A DNA stretch of 64,000 nucleotides from JAJPKK01 sp963824905 (GCA_963824905.1 CAWGRH010000001.1:1-64000), one strand, 5' to 3'; counted from the stretch's first letter, positions 49,786 through 61,389 are shown. Numbers and translations are program-made. Notes: a model not told the origin generated them from the sequence alone.

Positions 49786-49814
49786 TAGGGTGCAATAGCG
49801 GAGTGTGTTGCACC
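49786..49814. repeat. GTAG-type inverted repeat
   Basis: gtagggtgcaa and ttgcacc face each other around tagcggagtgtg, with ctttt following. It touches the 3' end of the small gene at 49785 and may act as a weak terminator. Confidence 0.55.
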
Positions 49815-49914
49815 GCTTTTCCGCGTGGCTCGCGGAAATGCGCTGCGCTATTCCGCCCCACGTGCTCGGCATCGAATCCATCGAGGACTTCACGGAAATT
49901 CATCCCGCCAAAGC

Positions 49915-50745
49915 CTACACTGGCGCGTTGAATTTCTCTGCAAATTCTTCGGGGCTGGCAGTTATCAATTCCGCCGCTTTTGCTATCTTTTCCTCGTTGC
50001 CGATTTCTAGAGATACCATTTTTTCAATCGCCGATCGCAGTCCAACTCCCAAAGTGACCCTGCCTCCCCTGGAGAGGCGTTGCAATTCCGTACTTTCTGC
50101 GACCTTGGACCTCCCACTACTTTTGAGATAGTCGGTCGCATAGCGATATTGCTCCCATGCTAGTAAGTCTGCTCCTTGAAGAGGCAGTAAGCGGTACGAA
50201 TTGGCAAAGGTAAAAGAGACCGGATTTACCGCGCTCGGCTCGATTTTCGAAAATTCCTCAAAGAGCCGATATATTCTCTGGCCTTCGTTCTTACGTTCCT
50301 GCCGCCGATCAAAGACGAACGCCAACTCATTGCTTCCCAATGCTCGCGCCCACTTTGACGCCCTGACAAAGGCGCTTCGCATTGAGTAGCCTTCGGCGTC
50401 GCCAAGAGCGCCGCGAAGATTGCCGGTTACCAGTTCATCCCAATCCTTTCGCGAGATCGCGGCTCCATCAGAATAGAGGCCACACCTGAGGATAATATCC
50501 ACCAGCTCATGAACGAGGAATTTAGTAGCCAGTCTGGACCATCCCAAGAATTCGCCGTCCCCGGCCATGCAATTGGCCATGTGAAATCTTTGGAGCGGTT
50601 CCTTGCCCGGACTAGGGTTCCGCAACTTCTCCGTCCATAACTTGTCGAAGTGCTCCCATTGATAATGATTCCCGAATAGGCCGCTCCACAGGACCACGTC
50701 CGAATCGGTATGGGTACCGCTATCGTCAAAGTAGGCCGTAAGCAT
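49915..50745 (-). CDS. DUF3800 domain protein
   Basis: A 276-residue DUF3800 protein. The first acidic motif LTAYFDDSGTHTDSD opens it, with VVLWSGLFG, LAFVFDRRQERKNEGQR and GADLLAWEQYRYATDYL following; the acidic residues suggest an RNase H-like fold. Many family members lie in accessory regions; their function is unclear. The gene is visibly richer in A/T than its neighbours, so it was likely acquired. It converges on the small unknown gene. Confidence 0.87.
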   Translation of the reverse strand: MLTAYFDDSGTHTDSDVVLWSGLFGNHYQWEHFDKLWTEKLRNPSPGKEPLQRFHMANCMAGDGEFLGWSRLATKFLVHELVDIILRCGLYSDGAAISRKDWDELVTGNLRGALGDAEGYSMRSAFVRASKWARALGSNELAFVFDRRQERKNEGQRIYRLFEEFSKIEPSAVNPVSFTFANSYRLLPLQGADLLAWEQYRYATDYLKSSGRSKVAESTELQRLSRGGRVTLGVGLRSAIEKMVSLEIGNEEKIAKAAELITASPEEFAEKFNAPV

Positions 50746-50856
50746 GCGTAGCCACCGGCTTCACGTGGCAGGATCAGGCGAGCGAACTGCTTGAATGGCT
50801 GGAACCATAGCGGCCGTTTGTAGTTTTATGTCGCCCCGGCGTTGATCGCACCAAAC

Positions 50857-50874
50857 GGCGGCCCTAGGGCCGCC
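50857..50874 (-). terminator. Candidate terminator of nrdJ
   Basis: ggcggcccta-gggccgcc forms a compact stem with little loop, followed on the minus strand by gtttgg. It lies 51 bases past the nrdJ stop. The T run is short. Confidence 0.5.
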
Positions 50875-50924
50875 GCGGTCGAAAACAACGAACACAAGCA
50901 CATGACGGTGAGGAGCGAGAAACC

Positions 50925-53900
50925 TCAACTACACCCCGTCGTGCCCCCGCACGTGTTGCACTTCAGGCACGTCCCATTCCGCACCAGGGTGAAATTCCCG
51001 CACTCCCCACACGCCTCCCCCTCGTAGCCCTGCGCCTTAGCCTCGGCGCGCTTCTCGGCGGCGAGCGCGCGCGCGTCGGCGCGGGTCTCGGTGCGGGACC
51101 ACGGCAGGTTCTCCAGCGCTTCGGCAGGCGAAGGCGCGCGTTCAGGCTTGAGCGCCGTTGCGCCCTCGACGCCATGCGTGCGAGCGGACGGACCGGCGGC
51201 GGCGATCGAAGTCACCTTTGAGCTTGTCGCGGCGCCCGTTCCCACACCTCGCGCCTCACCCGCGGGAGAGGGAGTGCCGCCCGGCATCACCACGAGCTTG
51301 TCGGTGCGCGAGCGGGTCAGCCCGCGCGAGACGTAGCGGGCGGTGCCCTGCGCCGGGGCCTTGCCTTCCTCGACGCCCTTGCCGAGAGCGTCGAAATTGC
51401 CCTCGCTCGGCTCGACATGGGCGAGGTCGAAGCGCGAGAGGTAGGACACCGCGAGCTCGCGGAAGAGGTAGTCGAGGATCGAGGTCGCGTATTTGATGGA
51501 GTCGTTGCCCTGCACCGGGCCGGACGGCTCGAACCGGGTGAAGGTGAAGGCGTCGACATACTCCTCGAGCGGCACGCCGTATTGCAGGCCGAGCGACACC
51601 GCGATCGCGAAGTTGTTGATGATGGAGCGGAGCGCCGCGCCCTCCTTGTGCATGTCGATGAAGATCTCGCCGAGCCGGCCGTCGTCGTATTCGCCGGTGC
51701 GCAGGTAGACCTTGTGGCCGCCGACCACCGCCTTCTGGGTGTAGCCCTTGCGGCGGTCGGGCATGCGTTCGCGCTCGCGGATCACGGTGATGCGCTCGAC
51801 CACCCGCTCGACGATGCGCTCGGCGAGTGCCGCGGTGCGCGCCGCCGTCGGCTTCTCGATGAAGGCGGAGACGGTTTCCTGCTCGTCCTCATCGTCGTCC
51901 TGGGCGATGAGCTGGCTCTGGAGCGGCTGCGAGAGCTTGGAGCCGTCGCGGTAGAGCGCGTTCGCCTTGAGCGCGAGCTTCCACGACAGCAGATAGGCTT
52001 CCTTGCAGTCCTCGACCGTCGCCTCGTTCGGCATGTTGATGGTCTTGGAGATTGCGCCGGAGATGAACGGCTGCGCCGACGCCATCATGCGGATGTGGCT
52101 CTCGACCGACAGGAACCGCCGGCCGAGCCGGCCGCACGCGTTGGCGCAGTCGAACACGGCGTAGTGCTCGGGCCGCAGGTGCGGCGCGCCTTCGACCGTC
52201 ATCGCGCCGCAGACATGGATGTTGGCGGCATCGATCTCGCGCCGTGTGAAGCCGAGCGCAGCCAGCATGTCGAAGCTCGGCCTGGCGAGCTCCTCAGGCG
52301 TGAAGCCGAGCTCGTTGCGGCAGAACTCCTCGCCGAGCGTCCACTTGTTGAAGGCGAACTTGATGTCGAAGGCGGAGGGCAGCGCCTTCTCGACCTTCGC
52401 GATCGCCTCCGCGGTGAAGCCCTTGGCCTTGAGCGTGGTGTGGTTGATCGCCGGCGCGTTCGAGAGCGTGCCGTGGCCGACCGCATAGGCCTCGATCTCG
52501 CGATGTCCGACCCGGAGTAGCCGAGCACGCGCAGCGCTTCCGGCACGGCGCGGTTGATGATCTTGAAGTAGCCGCCGCCGGCGAGCTTCTTGAACTTGAC
52601 GAGCGCGAAGTCGGGCTCGATGCCGGTGGTGTCGCAATCCATCACGAGGCCGATGGTGCCGGTCGGCGCGATCACCGTCGCCTGCGCGTTGCGGAAGCCG
52701 TGCTCGGTGCCGAGCGTCAACGCGCGGTCCCAGGCGCGCTTGGCGTGCTCGATGAGACGCGGCTCGGGGCAGGTGGCATGGTCGAGGCGCACCGGCGGCG
52801 TCGCGAGCTTCTCGTAGCCGGTCTTCTCGCCGTGCGCCGCGCGGCGATGGTTGCGCACGACGCGCAGCATGTGCTCGCGGTTCTTCTTGTAGCCGGGGAA
52901 GGCGCCGAGGATCGCCGCCATCTCCGCCGAGGTCGCGTAGGAGACGCCGGTCATGATGGCGCTGAGCGCGCCGCATACCGCACGGCCGGCGTCCGAATCA
53001 TAGGAGATGCCGGACGACATCAGGAGGCCGCCGAGATTGGCGTAGCCGAGCCCGAGCGTGCGGTACTCGTAGGAGAGCTGCGCGATCTCGCGCGACGGGA
53101 ACTGCGCCATCAGCACCGAGATTTCGAGCACGACGGTCCACAGCCGCACCGCATGCTCGTAACCTTCGACGTCGAACTGCCGGGTGTCCGCGTTGCGAAA
53201 TGCCAGCAGGTTGAGCGAGGCGAGGTTACAGGCGGTGTCGTCGAGGAACATGTATTCCGAGCACGGGTTCGACGCCCGGATCGGACCCGACGCCGGGCAG
53301 GTGTGCCAGTCGTTGATGGTCGTGTGATACTGCAGGCCGGGATCGGCCGACGCCCAGGCGGCGTGCGCAATCTTCTCCCAGAGATCACCGGCCTTCACGG
53401 TCTCCGCGACCCCGGGCTTGTTGCGCCAGGTCAGGTCCCAGTCGCCGTCCGCCTCCACCGCCTTGAGGAACTCGTCGGTGACGCGCACGGTGTTGTTGGA
53501 GTTCTGGCCGGATACCGTGAGATAGGCTTCCGAATCCCAGTCGGTGTCGTAGACCGGGAAATCGATGTCCTTGTAGCCCTGGCGGGCGAACTGGATCACC
53601 CGCTTGATCATGCCGTCGGGCACGTGGTTCCTTGCGCGCGGCCTTGATCTCGCGGCGGAGCACCGGGTTCTTCTCGGGATCGAAGCAGTCGTCGCCGGAG
53701 CCTTCGCAGTTCACGCAGGCCTTGAAGATCGTCTTCAAGTGCTTCTGGTTGATGCGCGAGCCGGAGACGAGGGCCGCGACCTTCTGCTCCTCGACGACCT
53801 TCCAGTTGATGAACTGCTCGATGTCGGGGTGATCGGTGTCGACGATCACCATCTTCGCGGCGCGGCGCGTGGTGCCGCCCGACTTGATGGCGCCCGCCGC

Positions 53901-54689
53901 GCGGTCGCCGATCTTCAAGAAGCTCATCAGGCCCGACGACTTGCCGCCGCCGGACAGCCGCTCTTTCTCGGCGCGCAGGCGCGAGAAGTTCGAGCCGGTG
54001 CCGGAGCCGTATTTGAACAGGCGCGCTTCGCGCACCCACAAATCCATGATCCCGCCCTCGTTGACGAGGTCGTCGGCGATCGACTGGATGAAGCAGGCAT
54101 GCGGCTGCGGATGCTCGTAGGCCGACTTCGACTTGACGAGCTTGCCGGTGGCGTAATCGACGTAGAAGTGGCCCTGGCTCGGGCCGTCGATGCCATAGGC
54201 CCAGTGCAGGCCGGTGTTGAACCATTGCGGCGAGTTCGGTGCCGCCATCTGCAGGGCGAGCATGGCGCGGTGCTCGTCGTAAAAGGCGCGGGCGTCCTCC
54301 TCGGTGTCGAAATAGCCACCCTTCCAGCCCCAATAGGTCCAGGTGCCGGCGAGGCGGTCGAACACCTGCTTCGCCGAGGTCTCGCCGACCATGCGGTCCT
54401 TCTCGGGCATCTCCTTGAGCGCCGCCTCGTCGGCGACGGAGCGCCACAGCCAGGACGGGACGGTCTCCTCCTCGACCTTCTTCAGGCGCGCGGGGACTCC
54501 GGCCTTGCGGAAATACTTCTGCGCCAGCACGTCGGACGCGACCTGCGACCACGCGGCGGGGACCTCGACGTCATCGGCATGGAACACCACCGATCCGTCA
54601 GGGTTGCGAATCTCGCTCGTGGTCAGGCGGAATTCGATCTCCGCGTAAGGTGACTGGCCGTCCTTGGTATAGCGCCGCTCGATTCGCAT
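50925..54689 (-). CDS. nrdJ: Vitamin B12-dependent (class II) ribonucleotide reductase, two frameshifts in this sequence
   Basis: NrdJ reduces ribonucleotides with adenosylcobalamin, without oxygen dependence. The frame starts MRIERRYTKDGQSPYAE at ATG 54689. Active-site parts are SPQWFNTGLHWAYG, RLFKYGSGTGSNFSRLR, NPCSEYMFLDDTACNLASLN and APTGTIGLVMDCDTTGIEP; the end, GECGNFTLVRNGTCLKCNTC, is the C-terminal zinc/redox tail. The frame moves near 53630 (one extra base in the cc of gttccttg) and near 52498 (one missing base in gatctcgcg). Joined, the protein is about 1254 residues, as usual. An essential enzyme with two single-base breaks points to sequence error. An NrdR box stands upstream. 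Confidence 0.95.
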
Positions 54690-55372
54690 CGTCCTGCCCC
54701 TTATGTCCGGTCGGCCCTCACGAGTGAGTCCTCCGGCCCCTTCCACCACGGGTGCGCATCTGTCCCTGCGTACCCCTCCCAACTCGTTCACTCATCTCAA
54801 CGCCCTGTTACGCCCTGCTACCGCCGGCTCGTGCCGGTCGCCTTTTCATGCTCGTCGCATGTCACCGCCAACTGACCCCGCGTCGGCAGCACAACGCCGT
54901 CCCTCCAAGCCATTTGGCCATGGCGGGCAAGCACCTCAAGCCTTCGCGGGGAAAGCACGGCGGGCACTGCTTACTCGTTCCCGCCGAGCCTCAGAAGGCT
55001 AGGACGACTCCAGCGGCGACGTCAAGCTTTAGGGACCGAGTTTGAATCAAATACTAAATATAGTGTGGTGGTGGAAAATTCTGGGGACGAATCTCGGGGG
55101 AGGGCGCAAGTATCGGGAATCCGGAGGAAATTCGGAAGGGGGCCTGTGGACCATTCCGCCATGAAAAATTCATGTGGATGTCACGCCGGGTCGCGGCGGC
55201 CTTGCCGGTAGAATGGTAGCGCAAGAATCGAGGGGCAAAGTCGCCGCCTCCGGGCGCCCAACGGTATCAAGCGGCCGTCTCCAATGACCGGGTCAATTCG
55301 ATAGCCGGCCTATGGACATGGCAGACAGGCGATGGCATCAACCCCTGCATCGCAGCATTTCAGGCCGGACCG
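54690..55372. other. Intergenic region upstream of nrdJ with long leader
   Basis: About 680 bases without a gene, between divergent nrdJ and NDUFA12. It holds the NrdR box at 55051-55066 and an A/T-rich stretch near 55030-55070. I looked for a cobalamin riboswitch in the roughly 360-base leader of nrdJ and did not find the B12 box. The region from 55100 to 55370 shows nothing recognisable. Confidence 0.6.
55051..55066. promoter_or_regulatory. NrdR box upstream of nrdJ
   Basis: atactaaatatagtgt matches the 16-base NrdR consensus acaCwATATATwGtgt at 14 positions. NrdR represses ribonucleotide reductase genes when dATP is high. It lies 362 bases before the nrdJ start and is the only NrdR-like site I see. 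Confidence 0.65.
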
Positions 55373-55789
55373 ATGACGCTCAAGCAATTCCTGCTCCGTA
55401 CCTTCACGTGGTGGAACGGGACGACGTTCGGCACCATGCTGTGGACGGCGCGGTTCGGCGAGCTCGTCGGCACCGACGAATACGGGAATCGCTACTACCG
55501 AACGAAAGGCGGCCGCATCGATCCGACCCTCGGCTTCGAGCGGCGCTGGGTTGAGTACAACGGCCTCGTCGAGGCCTCGACCATCGGACCGGCCTGGCAC
55601 GGCTGGATGCACCACACCGTCGATACGCCGCCGACCGAGGAGAAGGTGACGCCGCGGCCGTGGTGGAAGCCGCATCGCCCGAATCTCACCGGCACCCCGG
55701 CGGCCTATCGCCCGACCGGCTCGACCCTCGCGCAGAATCGCCGGCCAAAGGCGACAGGGGATTACAAGCCCTGGGTCCCCGGCCGCTGA
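55373..55789 (+). CDS. NADH:ubiquinone oxidoreductase subunit NDUFA12-like protein
   Basis: A 138-residue accessory complex I subunit of the NDUFA12 (B17.2) family, found in alphaproteobacteria and mitochondria. FTWWNGTTFGTMLWTARFG, GTDEYGNRYYRTKGGR and RRWVEYNGLVEASTIGPAWH are conserved; the Pro-rich end (NLTGTPAAYRPTGS and GDYKPWVPGR) is typical. It is a peripheral subunit; the other nuo genes are not in the window. Next downstream is DUF2155, its usual neighbour. Confidence 0.95.
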   Translation: MTLKQFLLRTFTWWNGTTFGTMLWTARFGELVGTDEYGNRYYRTKGGRIDPTLGFERRWVEYNGLVEASTIGPAWHGWMHHTVDTPPTEEKVTPRPWWKPHRPNLTGTPAAYRPTGSTLAQNRRPKATGDYKPWVPGR

Positions 55790-55971
55790 AATCGCAGGCT
55801 TTTGCAGGGCGGGTGCGCCCGCATCGCGACCCGCCGTATAGTGCCCCGCCGCATTGCGCCCTCGCCGTATTGCGCCCTCTCGGTGCCGCAATCACCGTGT
55901 TAACCGGCTGGATGGGGGGCGCAGGTCCTTGGTTGGGTTCTTGGCGCCGGTTTTCTAAGGTTCTTCGAGCG

Positions 55972-57037
55972 ATGATCGCACGCCGGCTACCTGCGAGACC
56001 ACGGGCCGCGACGACGCCACAGGCCGTGATGACGCCACGCGCCATGATCATGCCGCGCATCGCCGTGGCCGGCGCCGTGGTCGCGGCAAATCTCTGCATC
56101 GCCCTGATGCCAAGCCCGGCAGCCGCTCAATTCCTCGGTGGTCTGTTCGGTGGTGGCGACGCGCCGCCGCGGCCGCCAAGCGGGGTCCCCGCGAACGGCC
56201 CAGCCTCAATATCAGGCCCAGCCTCAGTATCAGGCCCAGCCTTCGTACCAGCCGCCGCCTGGGTATCAGGCGCAGCCTCCAGGGGCGCCGCAAGCCCAGA
56301 CCTTGCCTCCGGCCGCGAGCCAACAGACGACGCTCGCGCCGGTGCCGCTGCCCGGCCGTGTCCAGAGCGAGGATTTGCCGCCGCCTCCGGGCGCAGCGGC
56401 GGTCGCTTCCCCGCCGGCATCTCCGGGGCTGCCAAGGCCCGCGACGGCGGCCGTCACGGCTCCCGGCCAGCCGGGCACGACTCCCGGCCAGCCATCGGCT
56501 CCCGGCCAGACGCGCCCCGCCGATGAAATGGTGCAGCCGCCGGCGACGAAGATCGTCAATCCGAAGGCGGTGTTCTCCGGCCTCGACAAGATCACCGGTC
56601 GCATCACCACTTTCGATGCCGCGATCGGCGAGACCGTCCAGTTCGGCGCGCTGCAGGTGACGCCGCGCGCCTGCTACACGCGGCCGCCGACCGAAACCCC
56701 GCTCACCGACGGCTTCGTCGAGGTCGACGAGGTCACGCTGCAGGGCGAGGTTCGCCGCATCTTCACCGGCTGGATGTTCGCCGCGAGCCCCGGCCTGCAT
56801 GCGGTCGAGCACCCGATCTACGACGTCTGGCTCACCGACTGCAAAGGCGGCGCGCAGACGGTCGCCGAAGTCCCGCCGCCGGCCGCGGCGGCACCGCCAC
56901 CGACCACGCCCGCCGCGCGAGCGCCGGCCCAGCAACGCCCGGCTTCGGCCGCCGCGCCGCAACGCCAGGCCCCGCCGCGGCAACCGGCAGCGCGGCCGCC
57001 TTCCGACGCCGTGCTGCAGCCGCCGCTGATGCGGTAG
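55972..57037 (+). CDS. DUF2155 domain protein, exported, frameshifted
   Basis: A periplasmic protein of about 354 residues. The first frame (ATG 55972) gives a signal segment AVAGAVVAANLCIALMPSPA with FLGGLFGGGDAPPRPPSG. The frame then moves near 56182: removing one G of the four-G run joins it to SPRTAQPQYQAQPQYQ and the rest. The DUF2155 core is ITGRITTFDAAIGETVQFG, ACYTRPPTETPLTDGFVEV and RIFTGWMFAASPGLHAVEHP. Gln/Pro/Tyr repeats and a Pro-rich tail surround it. Function unknown; its NDUFA12 neighbour is usual. Confidence 0.88.
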
Positions 57038-57070
57038 GGCACAACTCCTCAACGACCGTCGTCGTGCTCG

Positions 57071-57529
57071 CTAAAGCGCGAGATGCAGGAACTGATTGAA
57101 TGCGCTCTTCTCGTAGTCCGAGAAGGGGCCGCCATTAACGAACCCACGTCGCCGATAAAGCGCCAAGGCCGCTTCAAAGGCAGGGCCACTGCCGGTTTCG
57201 AGGCTGAGCCGCCTGACGTCTCGCGCCTTTGCCACAGTGATGATCCGTTCGAGGATGGCGGAGGCCGCGCCGCTGCGTAGAAAGTCCGGGTGGGTTCGCA
57301 TCGACTTCACCTCGGCGGTGTCGTCTTGCAGCATCTTCAAGGCGCCGACGCTCGCGATGCGGCTTCCGCGCCAAGCGGTCCAAACGGTCACTTCAGGAAT
57401 TTGCAAGCCTGACAAATCCAGCGCGAAGACGCCGCCGGGCGGTGAATTTGCGTGCATACCCGCGAGATGAAGCGCGAGGAGCGCCCGGGTCTGATCACCG
57501 GAAAGGTCATCTTCCCGTATCTCGAACAT
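57071..57529 (-). CDS. GNAT-family N-acetyltransferase
   Basis: A 152-residue acetyltransferase. The acetyl-CoA site is TAEVKSMRTHPDFLRSGAAS (R/Q-x-x-G/A type, here RSGAAS) with AILERIITVAKARDVRRLSL and LYRRRGFVNGGPFSDY. This looks like the PhnO/YjhQ type of small-substrate acetyltransferase. The substrate is unknown. ATG 57529 is a good fit. It is on the strand of aat, which starts upstream of it with 83 bases between. Confidence 0.88.
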   Translation of the reverse strand: MFEIREDDLSGDQTRALLALHLAGMHANSPPGGVFALDLSGLQIPEVTVWTAWRGSRIASVGALKMLQDDTAEVKSMRTHPDFLRSGAASAILERIITVAKARDVRRLSLETGSGPAFEAALALYRRRGFVNGGPFSDYEKSAFNQFLHLAL

Positions 57530-57612
57530 CGAAGGATTTCTCCGTTCCAAGCGGTGTCGGTGTCTCGCCCGGTTCTCCTCGAGGCCGTGTGGGAGCGACG
57601 TGCGGCGCGCGA

Positions 57613-58293
57613 CTAGCCCGGCGGCGCCGTGGCTCGGGACAGCGCGGTCGCGCCGGCGATCGGCGCATGGAGCGGGTACACCGAAAAGTCCGCTTCGCCG
57701 ATGAGCGCGTCGGCGAGCAGCCGGTGATATTGCCGCCGCGGCACCTCGGTCGCTCCGAATGTCTTCAGATGATCGGTGACGAACTGGGTATCGAGCAGGC
57801 GGTAGCCGCCGGCGCGCAGCCGCGCGACGAGATGCACCAGCGTAATCTTCGAGGCGTCGCGGGCGCGATGGAACATGCTCTCGCCGAAAAACGTGCGCCC
57901 GAGGCTCACCCCGTAGAGTCCGCCGACGAGCTCCGCGCCGTCATAGGCCTCGACGGTGTGGCAATGGCCGATCTCGTAGAGCTTGCGATAGAGGTTGCGG
58001 ATGCGTCCGTTGATCCAGGTGCGCGTGCGCCCGGGCCCGGGCGTGGCGCAGCCGTCGAGGACGGCGTCGAAATCGCGGTTGCACACGACCTCGAAAGGCT
58101 CTGAGCGCACCGTGCGCGCGAGCCGCGACGGCACGTGAAAGGTGTCGAGGGGAATGATGCCGCGCAGCTCCGGCTCGATCCAGTAGAGCGCGGGATCTTC
58201 GGCGCTTTCCGCCATCGGAAAGATGCCGCAGGCATAGGCCTTGAGAAGCACCTCGGGTGTGATCTCGACCTGTGTGGAGTCGCGTCGGGCCAT
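57613..58293 (-). CDS. aat: Leucyl/phenylalanyl-tRNA-protein transferase
   Basis: Aat attaches Leu or Phe to proteins with N-terminal Arg or Lys, marking them for ClpAP. AYACGIFPMAES, YWIEPELRGIIPL, RTWINGRIRNLY, GHCHTVEAYDG and GLYGVSLGRTFFGESMF are all family motifs; FVTDHLKTFGA follows. Length 226 is usual. ATG 58293 starts it. In many rhizobia it follows accC directly; here a CheY-like gene on the other strand lies between. Confidence 0.95.
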   Translation of the reverse strand: MARRDSTQVEITPEVLLKAYACGIFPMAESAEDPALYWIEPELRGIIPLDTFHVPSRLARTVRSEPFEVVCNRDFDAVLDGCATPGPGRTRTWINGRIRNLYRKLYEIGHCHTVEAYDGAELVGGLYGVSLGRTFFGESMFHRARDASKITLVHLVARLRAGGYRLLDTQFVTDHLKTFGATEVPRRQYHRLLADALIGEADFSVYPLHAPIAGATALSRATAPPG

Positions 58294-58672
58294 GGCGTCT
58301 CGCGGCGAATTCGTAAAATTGATCGTTTCGTGCCCGATCCGCAAGCGATTTACGCCGCGGCATGTAGGCAGCCGATCACGCTCGCCAACTTCACGGCCTC
58401 GCAACCATCCCGGCGCGCGCGCAAGCGCGAACCCCGAAAATCCATGTCTGGGTTCAGAAGCACGCTGGATTGCGTGTTCGCCGCCGACGCGGCGCCCGGG
58501 CATGACGGGAGACAATGCGCGCGCCCCACATGAGACCGCAACGGGTATCGGGGTGGCGACGGCGACGATTCGCTTAACCGAGCGTTAAGGCCTGACCGCG
58601 ATAATTTTAATCACATTCGAAATAAACGCCGCACGGGCGAGAGGCGCGCAGCGGCCTGCAACGGAGTACCTG
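58294..58672. other. Intergenic region with no gene seen
   Basis: About 379 bases between divergent aat and the CheY-like gene. Its last 60 bases before the CheY-like gene are A/T-rich (ataattttaatcacattcg) and probably hold that gene's promoter. No palindrome of the repeated families is present. Confidence 0.5.
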
Positions 58673-59050
58673 ATGGGCGAGGCGGCGCTGCCGGATGTAC
58701 TTCTGGTCGAGGACGAGTTCCTGATGTGCCGGATGATCGAGGTCGCGCTCAGCGAGGCGGGGTACGCGGTCCATGCCTTCAGTAACGGCCGCGATGCGCT
58801 CTGCTATCTCGCCGCCGGCGGCCATGCCGACGTGCTCTTCACCGACATCGACCTCGGCGGCGACATCGACGGCTCCGAGCTCGCGCGCCAGAGCCGCGCG
58901 CTCGATGCCGGCATCGGCGTGGTCTATGCCTCCGGCCGCACCAGGCCCAAGGATCCAGTGCCCGGCTCGGCCTTCCTGCCGAAGCCTTTCATCCTCGCGC
59001 AGGCCTGCCGCACGGTCGAGCGGATGGTCGGCGATCGCACGGCGGCCTGA
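58673..59050 (+). CDS. Single-domain (CheY-like) response regulator
   Basis: A 125-residue stand-alone receiver protein. DVLLVEDEFLMCRMIEVAL holds the acidic pocket, Asp58 in LFTDIDLGGDIDG is the phospho-acceptor, VVYASGRTR supplies the switch Ser, and FLPKPF has Lys104. No output domain, kinase or partner is adjacent. Similar receivers in rhizobia act in relay or motility. It is inserted between aat and accC, genes usually adjacent. Confidence 0.92.
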   Translation: MGEAALPDVLLVEDEFLMCRMIEVALSEAGYAVHAFSNGRDALCYLAAGGHADVLFTDIDLGGDIDGSELARQSRALDAGIGVVYASGRTRPKDPVPGSAFLPKPFILAQACRTVERMVGDRTAA

Positions 59051-59098
59051 CGATCGGCACGCGGCCGGCATGCGCCCCGTGAGCCTGGAGCACCGCGG

Positions 59099-60451
<1,353 letters not shown>

Positions 60452-60470
60452 GGCGCCGAAACCTGCGCGC

Positions 60471-60932
60471 TCACTCGATGACCATCAGCGGCTCGCCGAA
60501 TTCCACCGGTTGGGAGTCCTCGAACAGTATCTGCATCACCGTGCCCGACCGCGGAGCGGGAATCTGATTCATCGTCTTCATCGCCTCGATGATGAGGAGC
60601 GTGTCGCCGGCCTTCACCACGCTCCCGACCTCGCAGAAAGTCTTGGCGCCGGGCTCGGGCGCGCGATAGGCGGTGCCGACCATCGGCGACGCTACGAGGC
60701 CGGGATGCTCGGCGGGGTCGGCCGCGGCGTGCGCGTTGATCACAGCGGCGATCGGGCGCTGGCTCTCGGCGGCCGCGATCGCGAATGGCGCGGGCGCAGC
60801 GGCCTGGCGGGCGACGCGCACGCGCAGGCCGCCCTGCTCGATCTCGATCTCGGTGAGCCGCGTTTCGTCGAGCAGGCGCGCCAGCGAGCGCACCATCTCC
60901 TCGTCGACCGCGGGCTTGTCGGGGCCGCTCAC
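60471..60932 (-). CDS. accB: Acetyl-CoA carboxylase, biotin carboxyl carrier protein
   Basis: AccB carries biotin between the carboxylase and transferase. Its 153 residues start at GTG 60932 (VSGPDKPAVDEEMVRSLARL). The biotinyl domain ends with SPMVGTAYRAPEPGAKTFCEV and IIEAMKTMNQI (Lys is biotinylated; the usual MKM is MKT), with VEFGEPLMVIE at the C-terminus. The GTG overlaps a TGA that would be the stop of aroQ if its frame were restored, which supports this start. Confidence 0.94.
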   Translation of the reverse strand: MSGPDKPAVDEEMVRSLARLLDETRLTEIEIEQGGLRVRVARQAAAPAPFAIAAAESQRPIAAVINAHAAADPAEHPGLVASPMVGTAYRAPEPGAKTFCEVGSVVKAGDTLLIIEAMKTMNQIPAPRSGTVMQILFEDSQPVEFGEPLMVIE

Positions 60933-61389
60933 CGCTTCCCCCGCTCTGTTGCTCGAGGAGGGCGGCGAGGCCGTCGATCGCAAGCGCGTAGCCCGCGATG
61001 CCGAAGCCGCAGATGATGCCCTTGGCCGCCAAGGACACATAGGACTTATGGCGCCAGGATTCGCGGGCATGAATGTTGGTGATGTGGACCTCGATGGTCG
61101 GCAACGCGACCGCGTGAATGGCGTCGAAGATCGCGACCGACGTATGAGTGTAGGCGGCCGGATTGATGACGATGCCGACGGCGCCCGCCCGCCCCGCTTC
61201 ATGGAACCAGTCGACGATATCGCCCTCGTGGTTCGACTGGCGGAACTCCAGCCCCAACCCGTGACGCGAGGCAGCGCTGCGGCATAGCGCCTCGACGTCG
61301 GCGAGGGTCGAGCGGCCGTATTTTTCCGGCTCGCGGGTGCCGAGCAGGTTCAGGTTCGGCCCGTTGATGACGTAAACCGTGCCCGGCAT
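60929..61389 (-). CDS. aroQ: Type II 3-dehydroquinate dehydratase, probably frameshifted near its end
   Basis: AroQ removes water from 3-dehydroquinate in the shikimate pathway. VYVINGPNLNLLGTREPEKY, RQSNHEGDIVDWFHEA, VINPAAYTHTSVAIFDA, EVHITNIHARESWRHKSYVS and ICGFGIAGYALAID hold the catalytic Tyr, Arg and His residues. The frame should stop near residue 150 but runs on through accB. A TGA in another frame at 60931-60929 overlaps the accB GTG by 2 bases; a one-base indel in about 60935-60990 would give aroQ that stop. The first 145 residues are intact. Confidence 0.9.

Noticed and set aside
8276..49814. Treating all GTAG-type repeats as one exact family
   Set aside because: They share GTAG ends and GAGC/GCGA-like cores but the arms differ; they may be several families, so I listed them separately.
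54690..55050. Cobalamin riboswitch before nrdJ
   Set aside because: The leader is long, but I could not find the B12 box or the expected core.
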